This document shows positions 1-12,200 of a stretch of 64,000 bases of DNA, piece by piece. The stretch is from Paragonimus westermani (taxonomy: Eukaryota > Platyhelminthes > Trematoda > Plagiorchiida > Troglotrematidae). A program made the translations under genes and the position numbers. A model generated the notes under the pieces. It saw nothing but the letters and a program-made list of their open reading frames with translations. It made no database searches and had not been told where the DNA came from. The DNA is taken from contig QNGE01001679.1 of NCBI GenBank assembly GCA_008508345.1, positions 1 to 64,000 on the forward strand. The letters are read 5' to 3'. Each line of letters starts with the position of its first letter. Positions within the stretch are counted from its first letter, which is position 1.

Positions 1-600
1 AAGTGTGTGAACTTAACTCGCTAAACACGTCGTATTCCACAGCTTTTGCTTTTAGGTCGCTTGTATTTTATACAGCGGGCCGCCATCTACCACGTAAGCT
101 CAACGGAAATCACACTCACATGATCATATTTCAAGCATCCACTTACTGATTTCTTGCTTGAACCAAGCACGTACGGAACACTGTAATCCTTCATGCACCT
201 ATCTAGGCAAATTTTGAACTCGTTGAAGCTAACAAACTCGTGATCCTCAAGGACATCTTTAAAGCCCTGTAAATAATCTATAACCTAAAATGGAACATAA
301 GATAACATCGGCCAAATATTAACCACACGTGAAAAAATTCTTTACAAGATACCATATTCATACCGTCACAACACCTACCATCGCCAATTTGGATCTCGGC
401 GCCAAATGAGGAACAAACCGATTTACGGTTGGCTAAAACAAATCTTTTTAACTATCCTGATGCTCCCTGTCATGGAAATCGATGAGTTTCAAATTCCTGG
501 GCAATACCACGACAATATCACTCGGTATTCGATGATTTCTCGTTTTACTGCTGTCAGACGGCAGACTTTACTTCCTACGGATAATTTCCATCAACTAATT
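1..600 (-). mobile_element. MULE/SWIM transposon copy A, 5' part, cut by window edge
   Basis: Read on the minus strand, about 250 down to 60 encodes the N-terminal part of a Mutator-like transposase. The stretch EFVSFNEFKICLDRCMKDY matches EFVSSSEFRICLDEYMKDY of copy D (16-17 kb). It continues into a stop-broken region ending in RCIKYKRPKSKSCG, like RRIKYKRRESKNCG in copy D; this basic part resembles the FAR1-like/WRKY-GCM1 DNA-binding region of such proteins. Bases 300-600 are the non-coding leader, which also matches 17,110-17,485. Stops in the frame make this a relic. The transposase core would lie outside the window to the left. Confidence 0.55.
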
Positions 601-1010
601 AGAAACTGTGTCGTGTAACTTGTAGGCCAGCCACTTTCGCTCAGACTGTCCGTGGACCAAATTCGCAGCAATGTAGAAACACCGAGGAGCAGCGTTCTTC
701 CGAAGTATGAGGTCCAACAAAAGTTCTGTAAAGGGAAACAAAATGAACAAGCGCGATACAAAGACTCAGTAAGCCATGCCCACGACTTACACGAACGCAA
801 ACCAAAACGGCACCGACAACACAGCAGCACGCCCCGTTGTACAACTGGAATTCAATTCGTGCGCACTCGCTGGTTTCGGTTGCGCATTACACTGGAAGGT
901 TTTGAAATGAGCGCTATGAATTTTTATCCCTATGTCTTACTTTCGCAGATGCCGACATCCCCAACGGAAGATGAGCGTTCGATGGGAACAACCTAGACCT
1001 TATGAACGGG
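600..1010 (+). other. Possible gypsy gag zinc-knuckle remnant
   Basis: Just beyond the MULE leader, one plus frame reads ASHFRSDCPW, which resembles the H-x4-C half of a Gag CCHC knuckle in trematode Ty3/gypsy elements. The first two cysteines are lost to a stop or frameshift. The open frame at 652-996 is basic but otherwise unrecognised. This is weak evidence from one short motif. Confidence 0.2.
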
Positions 1011-1655
1011 GCTCTTTGTTTTGATCTGACGATGGTTGTACACACTTTTGCTTCGTGTTCCGTGCTGCGATACCTCACTGCTCGTCACAACTTGCATTGT
1101 TCTGATATTTTGTGGACTGTGTTACTGATGGTTTGCAAGTCCTTACATTTCGGCCACTCATTATTGTACCTTGTCCGTTGTAGCTGTTGGGTGTCTCCAC
1201 TAGATACCGTTAATCTTCGATCGCAGCCCTATCACATTTGGCGTCAGGGTCAGGATTGTGAACGTGTCTGTAGTCGTTCGTCGTTGTATTCGTCATTCCT
1301 TTCGTAGTCGTTCGTTGTCGTCGCATTCGTTGTCGGTTACAGGGTTCATTTCACATCGGTCCCACCATCTCGAACAGCTTTCTTAGTGCAACTAGGTGGA
1401 GTGTTCGTCCGAAAGTTGAATTCGGAGGACTGAGGACAGTGTTCCTCTCTAAGGAGAGGGCAGCTTAAAGCATGCCTCTGTCGTGTGGTTGACGTCATTT
1501 TGGTTTTTGTTTGAGTAAGTTGTGTACATGACGTATTGGGCCTCTGGCTCATGCTGTTTTGGTTTTTGTTACCACTCCAGATTCTCGCTGTGCTCCCGTC
1601 CTCCAGGTAGGCGCTGTTGCTCAGAGCTTCCACTCCATCGCGCGTTACAGGAGAG
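1011..1655. other. No recognisable gene
   Basis: Short overlapping frames on both strands have no motif I recognise. A GTCGTTCGTTGTCGTCG-like imperfect short repeat lies at about 1,270-1,335. I see no RNA gene or coherent element. Confidence 0.4.
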
Positions 1656-1659
1656 CTCC

Positions 1660-4080
1660 ATGACTCAACGCATGAATTTCGGTCGAAGACAGTGATTTCT
1701 TACTCATCGTGGGCGAAGAATTATTCCACCGAATATTCCGCCTCATTAGCTTAACATAAGGCGCGGAAAGTAAAATCGCCGGATTCTGTTCCATGACCTC
1801 ATACCTGTTTGCTTCAACTAGCCGTTAATCAAAAACGACCTAACCATATGTTGGTTTTGAAATTCGGTATGGCTGTCGTTGTGGTTAATTGCGCGTGGCG
1901 ATGTTAACACAGCTACTGAGATAATGCATATCCAGACACAATGAGGTAGATATTATTCACCACATCAGTAATTGCTTTCTTTTCTTAGGAAATGTACTGC
2001 ACTGCGGCTTTCAAGACGATGTTTGAGAGTTGTGAATTTCCCACTTTTTCACACTTACAGGAGTGCTTTCCGGGGTACATGGAGGATGTTGGCGTTACTT
2101 ACGTCCGTGTGACGAGCGACAGGTTGGAAACCGTCCTGAAGTACGATAAGCTGAGTTGGTATAGTCCCATGAAACCGCCCATATTTATTACCGTTATACC
2201 AAATACAAAAGTTGTAATATTGTATGTAGGGGTGTGCGACGTGCTTAGCGGGCCAGTGATTGTGGGTTGCAACAAATTATCTCCCGCGACTTGTTACAAC
2301 TCATGATTTCATGTGGTCCGACGAAATGCCTGTCCGATTTTGAGCTCTTTTGAGTTAGATCACAACCACTCTCTCCACCTTCTGCTATATTCGTCTCATC
2401 TTACAAATCGCGGACTCACCTTCGGTGAATTGAACGAATGCAGGAGCTTGTTACAATACAATACACCGACTACCGACATGAAATAGTGTGTAGCTGATAT
2501 TTACGGGAAGTGTATCACAACCACTGGCGTTGGTAACATCCGACACAATTTGGATATTACAATGCCAAGTGAGTTTGTTATGCAACGGTTTTGAAGGAAC
2601 ACTAAAGAACCTCATGGGAGCGTTGCCGTTGATTATTGCGATAGGTGTGGTGCACATCATGCCCGAAGAAGGCGAAAGATACACGCATATCAGCTTTGCC
2701 CAGCGAGCACAAATTAAATATTTCCGACGTTTCCTGCATGTTCTGAATGTGGATACTAATCACGATACCAATGGCAAAATGTCTTCAAATATTTCCTCAC
2801 TTCGAAGCTGGAAGTTATATCATGCAAGACGGCCAACTCGTGATAAGCGGGTACGCTCGTAGTAAGAAGTATGCTTCACTGTGTAGGCTGCTCGAAATTT
2901 TCCGAAAAATCATGGGCGAGCACATTGCGGTGAAGGCGTATGTGGTGGATAAGATGACTGCGTAAATGAGAGCAGCCGGTGTGGTGACCGGCTACGACAA
3001 CATTTTGTTACACCCATGTACGTGATGGCTTTCGTCCGCATTTACGAAGACAAAAGTTGTCTGTCATGTTAGTTGAAAGGCGAGCTGTTTTCACAGTCGT
3101 TATCTCCTCAACCGGATGGCTACGGTAGACGGTGAGCAACAGTAAGTCGCACCCTCAAACCGTATGTCGTAGGTTCAAACGGGAGGTGGATATCATCCGC
3201 CGGAGAGATAGAAAAGTTTTGAATCTTTGTCATTGGATTTACACCAAGCCCAAGTGGACCACTGATGCGCACAGCGATGTTGTCCACTCCAGTTTCACGA
3301 ATAATAGGTCGGAGAATGCTAACCAAAGGTTAAAAAAGATACAACCCCTCGAGACTTCCTGGCCGTTGCCATCAAAACATTTTGGATCCACAACGAGTGG
3401 GTGAGGCGAGATTCTGAAATGCAAACCGTCTGCGGATGAGACCGTCGTGAGGTGGTAGGTGTTGACTTGTACGTCAGGAACGTTCTTTACCGAACGGCCA
3501 CGTTTGCGAGCCATCTTTTCCGAAAGCATACAAAAGGATGGACCCCACGGCTTCATTTCAAAACAGCAGCTGGGTGCACTATAACCGGTTCTCCAATAAT
3601 CACCTTGAGCATTGCAGCTTCGTGTGCAACGTGATGACGGCGCTTCCGTTGTCGATAGTATGCAGCGTACTTGTGAGTGTTATTTTTACCTTCCAATGCA
3701 CCTTCCATGCACATATCTCTTGCCAGTGTTTCGAAAACGCATCTACCCATACGGTAAGGCTTTACGTAGTATCTGTTCTCGCTCACAAAGTTTGCGTCGC
3801 TATTCACGAGCTGTGACTGGCGGAGTTTAACATGACAATTAAATGTTTGGCGGGCCTGCAGCTTCAGCCTCCCGCTGGAGCCAACCTCAACCGTCACTAT
3901 AAGACCCTGTATAATTTACTTGGAAAAATTCATGACTACAGCGGCCTCACGGCAGTGGCCTCTTTTATCAGCATCATTGTCTTCGCGAGTGAAACAGTGG
4001 AACGTGCTAAGACTGACTTGCTTTTGTGCGACTTCCCCACTGTCGCATCTACAAGCAGTGATCAGTCGGGATGGTGAAGG
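1660..4080 (+). mobile_element. MULE/SWIM transposon copy B, most complete copy
   Basis: This is a degraded DNA-transposon transposase of the Mutator-like group with a SWIM zinc-finger tail. In order: a leader at 1,660-1,985 shared with the other copies; an N-terminal block at about 2,020-2,150 (FPTFSHLQECFPGYMEDVG); a catalytic region around 2,690-2,790 with VLNVDTNHDTNG, matching the family's VDaTy-type first aspartate; a second block at 2,800-2,965 ending VVDKMTA, with its aspartate intact; a helical region at about 3,230-3,400 with TNNRSENANQRLKK, probably holding the third acidic residue; and a SWIM-like finger at about 3,675-3,740 (CECYFYLPMHLPCTY) in which the final histidine is replaced by tyrosine. 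A tail at 3,880-4,075 may be the C-terminus. Frameshifts and stops separate the blocks, so it is inactive. Confidence 0.65.
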
Positions 4081-5400
4081 ATCCTGAAAGAGGGTTGTCG
4101 TGCGAACACTGCTTTGAACTGGCACAGATGGGCAGCTATCACTGTAATGCCGATCAACTGATGTTCCACCCTGAATAATTTCGAATGGCGGACACAATTG
4201 AGTGTTCATTCTGTGGCAACCAGCTTCAACCTCAGTTACCTGGTTGGTACACGTTTCAACTTCACACACTTGTCAGTTCCCTATAATTTAGTTCCGCCAG
4301 TGAGTATGAAAAAGAGGTCCTGCACAGCACCCATCATAATGGGTGTACAGTTAGACCGGTCCACGGACAGCGTACTGCTTGTACACTAGCCGGAGAGAGC
4401 GGGAATTAAAATAACCCGGAGCAACTATCCTTATGCTATGAGTGAAAAAAGTGAGGTCCTTCACATATGCGTCCACACTTATCTCGCAGATATCGTATGT
4501 GAAGAATTGTATGACGGGGATCTTATCTGACACCGGGCTTCATTCGTCCGGAAGGACACCCACAACACATGCAAACCAACGATTGCATTCTGTGCTGAAG
4601 AAAAGTGGAGGTAGTATTTGCCATTTTCCGCAGACTACAAAAAGATCAGTCGTGTCGATTTCTCTACACGTTCGTGTTGAATGACTTCGCTTGTCCACCT
4701 ATGTGTTTAGGCGTAGGGTGCTGTCTGCCTCCACTCGTTAGCTAGGAAAGTTGCACGGAGCTTTTGTAGACTTTCGAGTGGGAAGTGCTCCTTGATAGCA
4801 TTCGTTTACCAAGTCACCTTGTCTGCATTCCAGCGTACCCCATACTTTCACGAGGACGTTTACAACCGTGGTGCATGCTGAGTACAACTAAAACTCCCAA
4901 CGGCTTGCTTAGATTTTGCACATATTCCTGCGTTGCTACATGGTTACCGGTGTATCTCACGTGTGCAGCTTTGTGGAAAGCTTAGTCCTCCTAATCAAAC
5001 AACGGTTCAATTGTCGAATCTATGATCACGTTTTCCTACTTATTTACTCTCAACCCCCAAGAAAAGCATGTCTTACCTCGTCGATGGCATAGAGTTTCAC
5101 TGTGTTCCACCATGCCTGCCTCTGAGCTCCCACACGTGCGTAACCCATTTGTATCAAGATACGTCATTTGCATGCTCCTCACAATATATACCGCCTACTA
5201 TCCAACTCACTTTTCCAAACGCGCTACTGACTTTTGCCACGGCTTTATCTCTACATCGCACGCGGTGACGGGTCTTTTTACTCACCTTTCCCTTTTTAAA
5301 GTGTGAAAGAAGGTTATTCACAAGTCAAGAACTTATGAGGTCCATAACCAAACCATTGAACGTCTTGAGCGGATAACTGGAAGTTCAATTCAACTTTCCT
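4081..5400. other. No recognisable gene
   Basis: Only short frames on both strands. The minus frame at 3,916-4,269 overlaps the transposase tail and is probably a shadow. I see no motif I trust. The stretch could be the 3' part of copy B, but I cannot show this. Confidence 0.35.
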
Positions 5401-5409
5401 GGCCCTCTT

Positions 5410-6170
5410 CAAGAATGTTGGTCGTAGACCGCGATTCCTTCAGTTATCGTGATTGAAAATTTACTCCACCGCACGATCTGCATTCTTTCCTCGTTACATG
5501 GTGCAAGAAAACACAATTACCGAATTGTCTTCTTGACCGATATATTTATTTAAACTGGCCAACAAATGGAAATTTATTTTCGGCAATATTGATGTTGGTT
5601 CGGTCATCTGCTAATATGTGGACACTGAGATAATGTAGGTATATACACGCAACAATGCAGAAATTACTCATCGCACCGAAAACTGATGACGCTGTTCTAC
5701 TTCCAGGACGTGGATTACAATACAGCTATCAGAGCGAATTTTGAGCATCGCGAATTTCGAAATCACTTACGGTTCCAGACGTATCTGAAGGGGGTACAGA
5801 AGGGACGTTGATGATATTCTCACACGTTTGAGAGGAATGAGAAAATTGAGTTACCTCGCTGAAGCATCAGATATGATGAGCGTGGTGGTGAAGACATTGT
5901 GCGATAAACGGCTTCGGTCATCGGAATGAACGCCAGGCACTCATTTGAACTAAAAGGTGTAATCTATGCTGAAGAAGGCCAAATGTAGTATGTGGTTCTT
6001 GGTACACGATCTGCAAATATATAATTTGTATCGAATTTTGTACGTGTTCGTTCTCAGTTCGTCTAGCAACTCGTTTCAGCATAGGATGCTAACTGCCCCA
6101 CTGGAGTGGATGGAGCAGTTTAAGCGTTTGAGCACGAAGTGCTGTTCGATGTCGTTTATTTAGTAGGTTA
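5410..6170 (+). mobile_element. MULE transposon copy C, 5' fragment
   Basis: Bases 5,410-5,710 resemble the leader of copy B, including ACTGAGATAATG at 5,624-5,635, matched at about 1,915-1,926. They are followed in the same relative place by a frame reading NFEHREFRNHLRFQTYLKG, which lines up with FFEDREFVSSSEFRICLDE of copy D. Stops follow quickly. No catalytic block could be identified downstream, so this is a truncated or heavily decayed copy. Confidence 0.4.
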
Positions 6171-8284
6171 CCTTGCTAGAATTCAAGCGTGCGCCACGCC
6201 GAAATGGTTCCACCATTAACTGTCTTATTGACTTACATCAACTAGATGTCTCATGTAAGGCGTCTCTCGCTCAGTACATATCCCTAGGTCAACCAAGCAA
6301 CACGTCTGTCTTATGGGTATTTCCTGATATTCTCACGGGCACCGTTCACAATCTAAATGGGGTCTGCGATATACACTACTTATGGGTCATCAGTAAATTC
6401 ATCTTGAACTCTATAATAACGCTGCTGTGATATGTTTACGATTTTGGTGGCAATGGATGGTCACCGATAGCAAATATAACCAGGAAAACACCACTGGCGT
6501 GTTTACTTCTAGGACACAATACTCCACTGGACAATAATTACTACATTATTTTACGTTTGCAGCCTCATAAAAAGCCCAGTCCTCATGACCAATCAACGGT
6601 TATGCCGTCCGAGGGACGACCAAATCCTCGTACTTGATTAGAACCAAATTTTGAGCGAGAGATATTTTACGGCTTCTGTGACGTTGAATTCCATTTTGTC
6701 TGAACGTTACTTTTGCGGTTCAGCGTAATTTCACGAGTTCGTTGAATTTTTGAAAATTTTTACGCGACTGAACTTGCCTGCGCATTTGGAATATCAAAAC
6801 AAGAGTTCCTGTAACATAATACAACGATTTCCAAGACCAGAGCATGCCGCAAACACAGTAATTTTGCTAACTTGAAGATCCTTATTATCTCAACGAGCGC
6901 ACAGATACTTCCAGTCTACCGGTAGGACTTGGCGGATCCCTGTTTACTCATGCTTTTGCTCTATCGGTGCTTTGTGTACTGGGGATTACATACGACTATT
7001 GGTAATCCCTATCGCTTTAGGAATGACAGAATCGTTGTATGTGAGAGCGCCGATACACTCACTTGTGAGTAATACTGAGTTTGGTCGATTGACACGAAAG
7101 AAGGCAAAGTAACTGTTCCGTTAACTCCGATCAACGACCCATCATGTAGGGATTCTTTTCAAGTTGCAACCACAGAAATCATCAACCCATCGGGCGGTAT
7201 TTCGAAACGGGCTGGAAGGATATGCCCGGCAGCAAGCTACAGCTGGCGACTAAGGTTTCCGGTTTACTTCCGTAGTGTCCGCTCGGGTTAATGTGCCTAC
7301 AGTAGGGAGCGATGGTGCAATTTATGCAGACGTCAATCCAGTGACTGAACCTTCAAGCATAAGAGCAAACGATTGGTAGACAAGGGCCAATCAATAGCCT
7401 TCTTCCATGTTACCTGCCCGTGTGTATGATAAACGGCCGTGAGCAAAATTCTTCCCTAAGGAATTTGGGACCAAAGAGGCCTGTACGGATCGCTCCACTC
7501 GAATCAAACGGCTCTTCTTCGGCCCTCTTCGTTAAAACTTACTGCTGATCTTTCCAAGATGCCACACACATCGACTTGTTTAAAGTTTTGTCCCCAGCAG
7601 ATGATACCGTTAAAATATGTGTAGGTGTGTAATATTATGGCGAGTCAACCGCAGGTGACAACACACAATGTCTACTTTCGCATTCGAGGAAGTACAACGT
7701 CCACCCCACAAAGAAGTGCCGCAAGTAAAGAAAGAAACCTGTATTTGTAAAATAGATACCCAGAGAGCCTCAGTTCACATCGTATCCTTGTCCATCTACA
7801 TAGGGGATCCCACGGTCCGGAAATGGTCACGCGTTCATTGGCCGATGATCCCGGGATCTGGTTGCTCACCTGCTTCAGCTCGGGGCATAGACGCTACCAG
7901 CCCGCTCGCTCGAGTGCCGGGAATAGAACGGGATGAAGTGTATGCTGTGAGAAGAAATGACAGCAAACTACTTTCTACTATAGATGAAAATCTTCACCCA
8001 CCCTCATGAAGATGTCGCATTTGAAAGGAACAGAGAAACCGGCGGTTGCGACAACAAATATATTGACCAGGTTCCCAGTAGGGCCGACGGCGTGCAGGCA
8101 AGCGGCGAGTTCGAGCTTGCAGCCACGGAGGAAGGCTCGGCAGACCAGACCAAGTCCAACATGGCCGCTGTCCATTGTCCTGTTTCCAGTCCCACGTATT
8201 ATCACCATCCGAGTTTTCCGCACTCTGTCAGTTTATCTTTTCTTACATAGTCATACGATGAGGCGGTTTTTGTGCGCATGCGTA
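6171..8284. other. No recognisable gene; possible LINE 5' region at the right end
   Basis: No domain is recognisable. The stretch at about 7,850-8,230 is GC-richer and contains overlapping open frames on both strands. Because it lies immediately upstream of a CR1 endonuclease, it could be that element's 5' region or ORF1, but no ORF1 motif (for example a zinc knuckle or esterase) is visible. Confidence 0.35.
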
Positions 8285-9720
8285 AGAATAGTTTGAGCCT
8301 GTTAACTAAATGACCGGAAATCATGCAGTTGGTTCCTGAATCTCAGTTCCATATCTTCGCCCTCACGGAGATCTGGTCGGCAGATGACACCAGCGAAATT
8401 TAATTGAGTAACTTCGAATACTCAGCAGACTGAAGTAAGTCTGCTGGAGGCAGGTAGATGCTTCGTTATTTTCCTCACGCAGATCCTTTCGACACCCAAA
8501 TGATTTCAATCCTCAGGAAAAATTTACCTTGTGTAGCTTCGACTAGATGCGCTTGGCGAAGACCCACCGTTACCAACACAAGGCTTCAGACGGCGAAGCC
8601 CTTCTCGAAAGTCTAGGAAATTTCCCAGGTTTTGAAGTAGCTGCTTGCGTCGAGTGTTTGCTGGTCGTTATATGTCAATAGAACGTTGATGACCATGGTC
8701 CCTGCCCAATTTATTCACTTCTTATTGGTTTGTCTCCTTACATTTGAATTCTTTATAATGATTACGAGCCTTTCTTGCGGTCTAATACGACCATGCAAGT
8801 TACGCGCGTGACAGACCATTTCTCCCATGAATGTTAACCATGATGTATTATTAAATCTTGATATCGTTTACTTGTAGAAACCTGTTTATGCGTAGATTTT
8901 TTTCCTACTTTCCTTGTAGGACCTTTGTTTTTATGTACCCTAGTTTCATGTGGGCTTGACAGCTTAACAATTAGGCGACAGCTGCATTTGTTCATACTTA
9001 CGCGAACCGTTAACCCCAGAACTTGTATATTTAGTGAATTCACTGTCAAGGCTTGTTATTATCTTCCTCTATTTGGTTTATCACAGAACTTCCGAACATT
9101 AACACCTTGTTACTAAGGCTCTCGTCAACAGGATCGTCTTCTCTTTTGAATCCGAATCGGCTGCTCGACAGGCTCAGAACTTAAAGACACACGTTTCTCA
9201 CAGACGCGACTTTCCTAGATCCAGCATATAGACAGACGTTGTGAGAAAACTAAACGTTGCTCGAACAACCATTCGACGTCCGGGATCAACACTAAGATCA
9301 CACCATTCTACTTGCCTACTTACCATGGGTGACTGATACTCCCAAGACGGACTGGTCGTCCATGTGTAACCGGGAGCGAAAAGGAGGAGTCCCGATTTTC
9401 CCATCGATGGTGGTACGACAGCAGCTGGTGTCCGGACGCGCCACCGGCATGGTCAAATTTCCTCTCAGCTGTACCTAGTCACCACTACCGAGAGTCACCT
9501 GGTAGACAGGGTGATCATCAAGCCGTCCCTTGGACACACTGACCACTCTCTGCTCGCCTTCGATCTTATATGTTACTGGTCACATCCAGCAAAAATCCGT
9601 ATTCCGAAATTTCTGTCATTTTGACTTTAACGGCCTCGAAGACTACCTCGGGTCTCCCCTTTATGCATATTATTTTTTGGACCAGAACCATCGTGCGTTT
9701 CAGAGCGCAATTTAGGGGGC
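8285..9720 (+). mobile_element. CR1-like LINE, endonuclease part (interrupted)
   Basis: The plus strand encodes decayed pieces of an apurinic-like endonuclease as found at the start of CR1 ORF2. An N-terminal block at about 8,325-8,400 reads LVPESQFHIFALTEIWS, corresponding to the family's TETW motif. A further block follows at 8,450-8,500 (YFPHADPFD). The C-terminal block at 9,500-9,575 reads DRVIIKPSLGHTDHSLLAFD, the GHSDH-type motif that ends this domain. Between about 8,640 and 9,130 the sequence is AT-rich and has no counterpart, so a further insertion is likely there. Many stops; inactive. The reverse transcriptase of what looks like the same element resumes at 11,330. Confidence 0.6.
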
Positions 9721-9814
9721 GGTAGATTTACTTGTACCATACAAATTTTGAACTTGATCTCATCGGTTGTCTTACCCGCACAGAGCAAGTCATCTCCTAA
9801 GTGACCGTTCCCAC

Positions 9815-11045
9815 TTATTCACGAAGCACAGGCCAATGAGAAACCCGCAGTACCTGGATGCTTCTCATATTATTCGATCCAGTTGTGGGCGGGAACCCTG
9901 AGAACTTTTGGATGTTTGGGAACAGTGGCAGTCTTGTTTGTAGCTCGGGTTGATGGTTTTGGTATTGATATGTTCTCCGATCTCGGCATTTAAGTTGCAA
10001 ACGTTTCATTACTAAGTGAGGTAACACCATCAGTGCGTGAGTGTTTCAACGTAGAGTTTTGAATGTGACGTGTGGTGAGGTTGGATCGATGCCTGCTCCT
10101 ATATAGCAGAGTGGGTTGACCTACTGGCCTGAATTCTGGTTGGCCGCTTTCCGTCGTGTTTGACCTCTGAATTGACCCACCATTGGTTGATTTTGTTCTC
10201 ACAGAACTTTGACCTGATGTCCGATTGTTTGTTCCCCGGAGTCCCTGGGACGGAGTCTGATTGGCTGCTCTTTTTCGTTTGGGCTCACCGATACATGGAC
10301 TTGATGACTTTTACTTCTCGTCAAATCCTTGATTCGCATTGGTTCATAGATTTTGTCTAGTTCGATGTGTTTGTTTCTTGGACCGGTTGATGAGTACCAA
10401 GCTTCTAGAAATTCTCATGCATGTTTGGTATTTGCTTGAGTAAGGACTACTGCGGCGTTCAAGTTGAAGGCGTGTCCAGTTTCATCCTCGTGGGTGGACA
10501 TCATGGAAAATTGATCGTGCCTCTTGATGTCCAATTCGTGTTCATGTATTCGTGTTGATAGTTTCCGTCCGGTTTGGCCGAAGTAGTGTTGTCTACAGTC
10601 ATTGCATTGGATTTTGTAAATGACGTGTCTTCTGTCGGTGGGTTTGGATTGTTATTTTGGTTTTGATAGTATCCCTCGTAATGTCGCTGTTGGCTCGTGC
10701 ACTAGCGTGATGCCATGTGTTCTCAGTAGTCTTGCGGTCATTTTTTATTACGGTTTTGATGTATGGTAGCGCAACTCGTTTTGCTGGTGGCTCAAAAGTG
10801 TTGTACTCCGTTTTTTGTAACAGGCTCCGTCTGATGAAATTCCGTGGGTATCCTTTGCGGAGAAATACTCGGCATAGGTAGGTTTCTTCCTTCCTCCGGA
10901 GTTCTGCGGTGTTCCAGCAAGTTTGAACAGAGTTTGAATACAGCTCTTTTTATGACAAACTGGGTGGTTGCTGTGATGAAACTTTTGCAACCTAGATGCC
11001 AAGCTCGGCGATTATATCAATACCAAACCCTGAGAACTCAATGAC
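9815..11045 (-). mobile_element. Penelope-like element, C-terminal part with GIY-YIG endonuclease
   Basis: The minus strand reads through the end of a Penelope-like reverse transcriptase and its GIY-YIG endonuclease. At about 11,000-10,750 the RT thumb/connector is visible (LRKGYPRNFIRR, then PYIKTV). At about 10,640-10,500 the endonuclease reads VIYKIQCNDCRQHYFGQTGR followed by KLSTRIHEHELDIKR. The usual YIG is YFG here. A basic Thr/Ser-rich tail follows down to 9,815. Frameshifts interrupt the RT part. It is flanked by the two halves of a CR1 LINE in the opposite orientation, which suggests it was inserted into that LINE. Confidence 0.7.
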
Positions 11046-11329
11046 CTCGTACAAACTGGGATCCTAAAAATTGCTGGTGCTAATGAAATCGCTTTACTTA
11101 AGCATGTGGTTAGGATGTATAGGCCTCCATTTCTTTTCCTAAGACCATTTTGCGAGGTGACTTCTTCTAACCCCCAGCTGCAGTAAAGTTATTTGTAGAA
11201 TGCTATTCGTCGGCTCACAGCGTCGCACCACCAAACTAGCACCCTACTCTGCGGCTGCAGAGCATTCGGTAACTATTTCTTACAGCCGAGTTTCCTGCAC
11301 TAGGTTTTTGGGACATTTTACAGGTTGTT

Positions 11330-12200
11330 TAGTCATGAGGCGTGATGGGTCCTGACAAGATGTATCTCGGAAGTCTCAAAAAGGCAGCTACTGTTCTGCA
11401 TCAGCCCCACTTGGGCAATTTAAGCAGACATAGTGGCCTTGCATGTCTCCTAGTGTATAAAATTGAGCCACATCCACGCCCATTTTCAAACCGAATGACC
11501 GGCAACCCCTGGCTAGCTACGGGCCGATCAGCCTTCTTTACACTTCATACGAGATGATAGGGTCTTGTCGGAGCACACCAAACTCAAGCACTTCTTTCCA
11601 AACAATTCTTCATCCTGCATCTGTGGTGGCCTTCTTCCTCAACGGCCACGCATAACAAATATGGTAATCCTCATGGGTTTTCTAAGGAGAGGAGATGTAA
11701 ACGACCTGTTCTTGTATGCTCTCGGTTTGATTTCATTGGGGCCTTTGACCTTGTCTTGTATAACCTCCCTAGACCCAAATTGAAAAATCACGGTGTCCAA
11801 AAAGAGTTTCTTCGCTAAATTACCACGCTTTTTGATAACGGAACCCTTGAAGTTAAACCGGATCGAACAGTTTGTCACCCTCCTAATTTCCGCGGGGTTT
11901 CGTAACAGTTAGCGGTAGGTTTTCTCTTTTATTACCTATGTCGAAGATCTTCCGGACAGTATTACAACCAACTTCCTTCCGTACATCGATAACCTAAAAT
12001 TCCAGAACGCCAGTGACCCTAGTGCACCACGAAGTGGCGTTGGGAGCCAGTCGGGCGACTGAAATCTCATAATAGATGACAACATGTAAATACACATGTC
12101 TGTCGACGGGAACTGTGACAACCAATTCACGAGCTAGACAATAGTCAGCATAGCAGATACCGCGGAAATCAGCCTCAAGAAGGTTCCAGGCATCTGAATG
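11330..12200 (+). mobile_element. CR1-like LINE, reverse transcriptase part
   Basis: The plus strand carries decayed CR1 reverse-transcriptase blocks. HGFSKERRCKRPVLVCS at about 11,670-11,725 corresponds to the QHGFRKGRSC motif, followed by FDFIGAFDLVLYNLPRPKL, where motif A (FSKAFDKV) has drifted. Then HPPNFRGVS, and at about 11,920-12,080 LPFLLFISYVDDLPDS with IDNLKFQNASDP. The catalytic YADD of motif C is replaced (YIDN). Frameshifts are common; the copy is dead. Together with 8,285-9,720 it reads as one element split by the Penelope-like element at 9,815-11,045. Confidence 0.6.

Noticed and set aside
406..618. Open frame shared with 17,308-17,500 (MRNKPIYGWLK.. / MKNKPIYGRLK..), suggesting a conserved small gene
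   Set aside because: It is the antisense of the non-coding MULE leader. The same leader in copies B and C does not keep the frame, and at 17.5 kb the frame simply runs on into antisense gypsy sequence.
5680..5705. Additional hammerhead at ACTGATGACGCTG
   Set aside because: GAAA lies upstream instead of downstream and no stems form.
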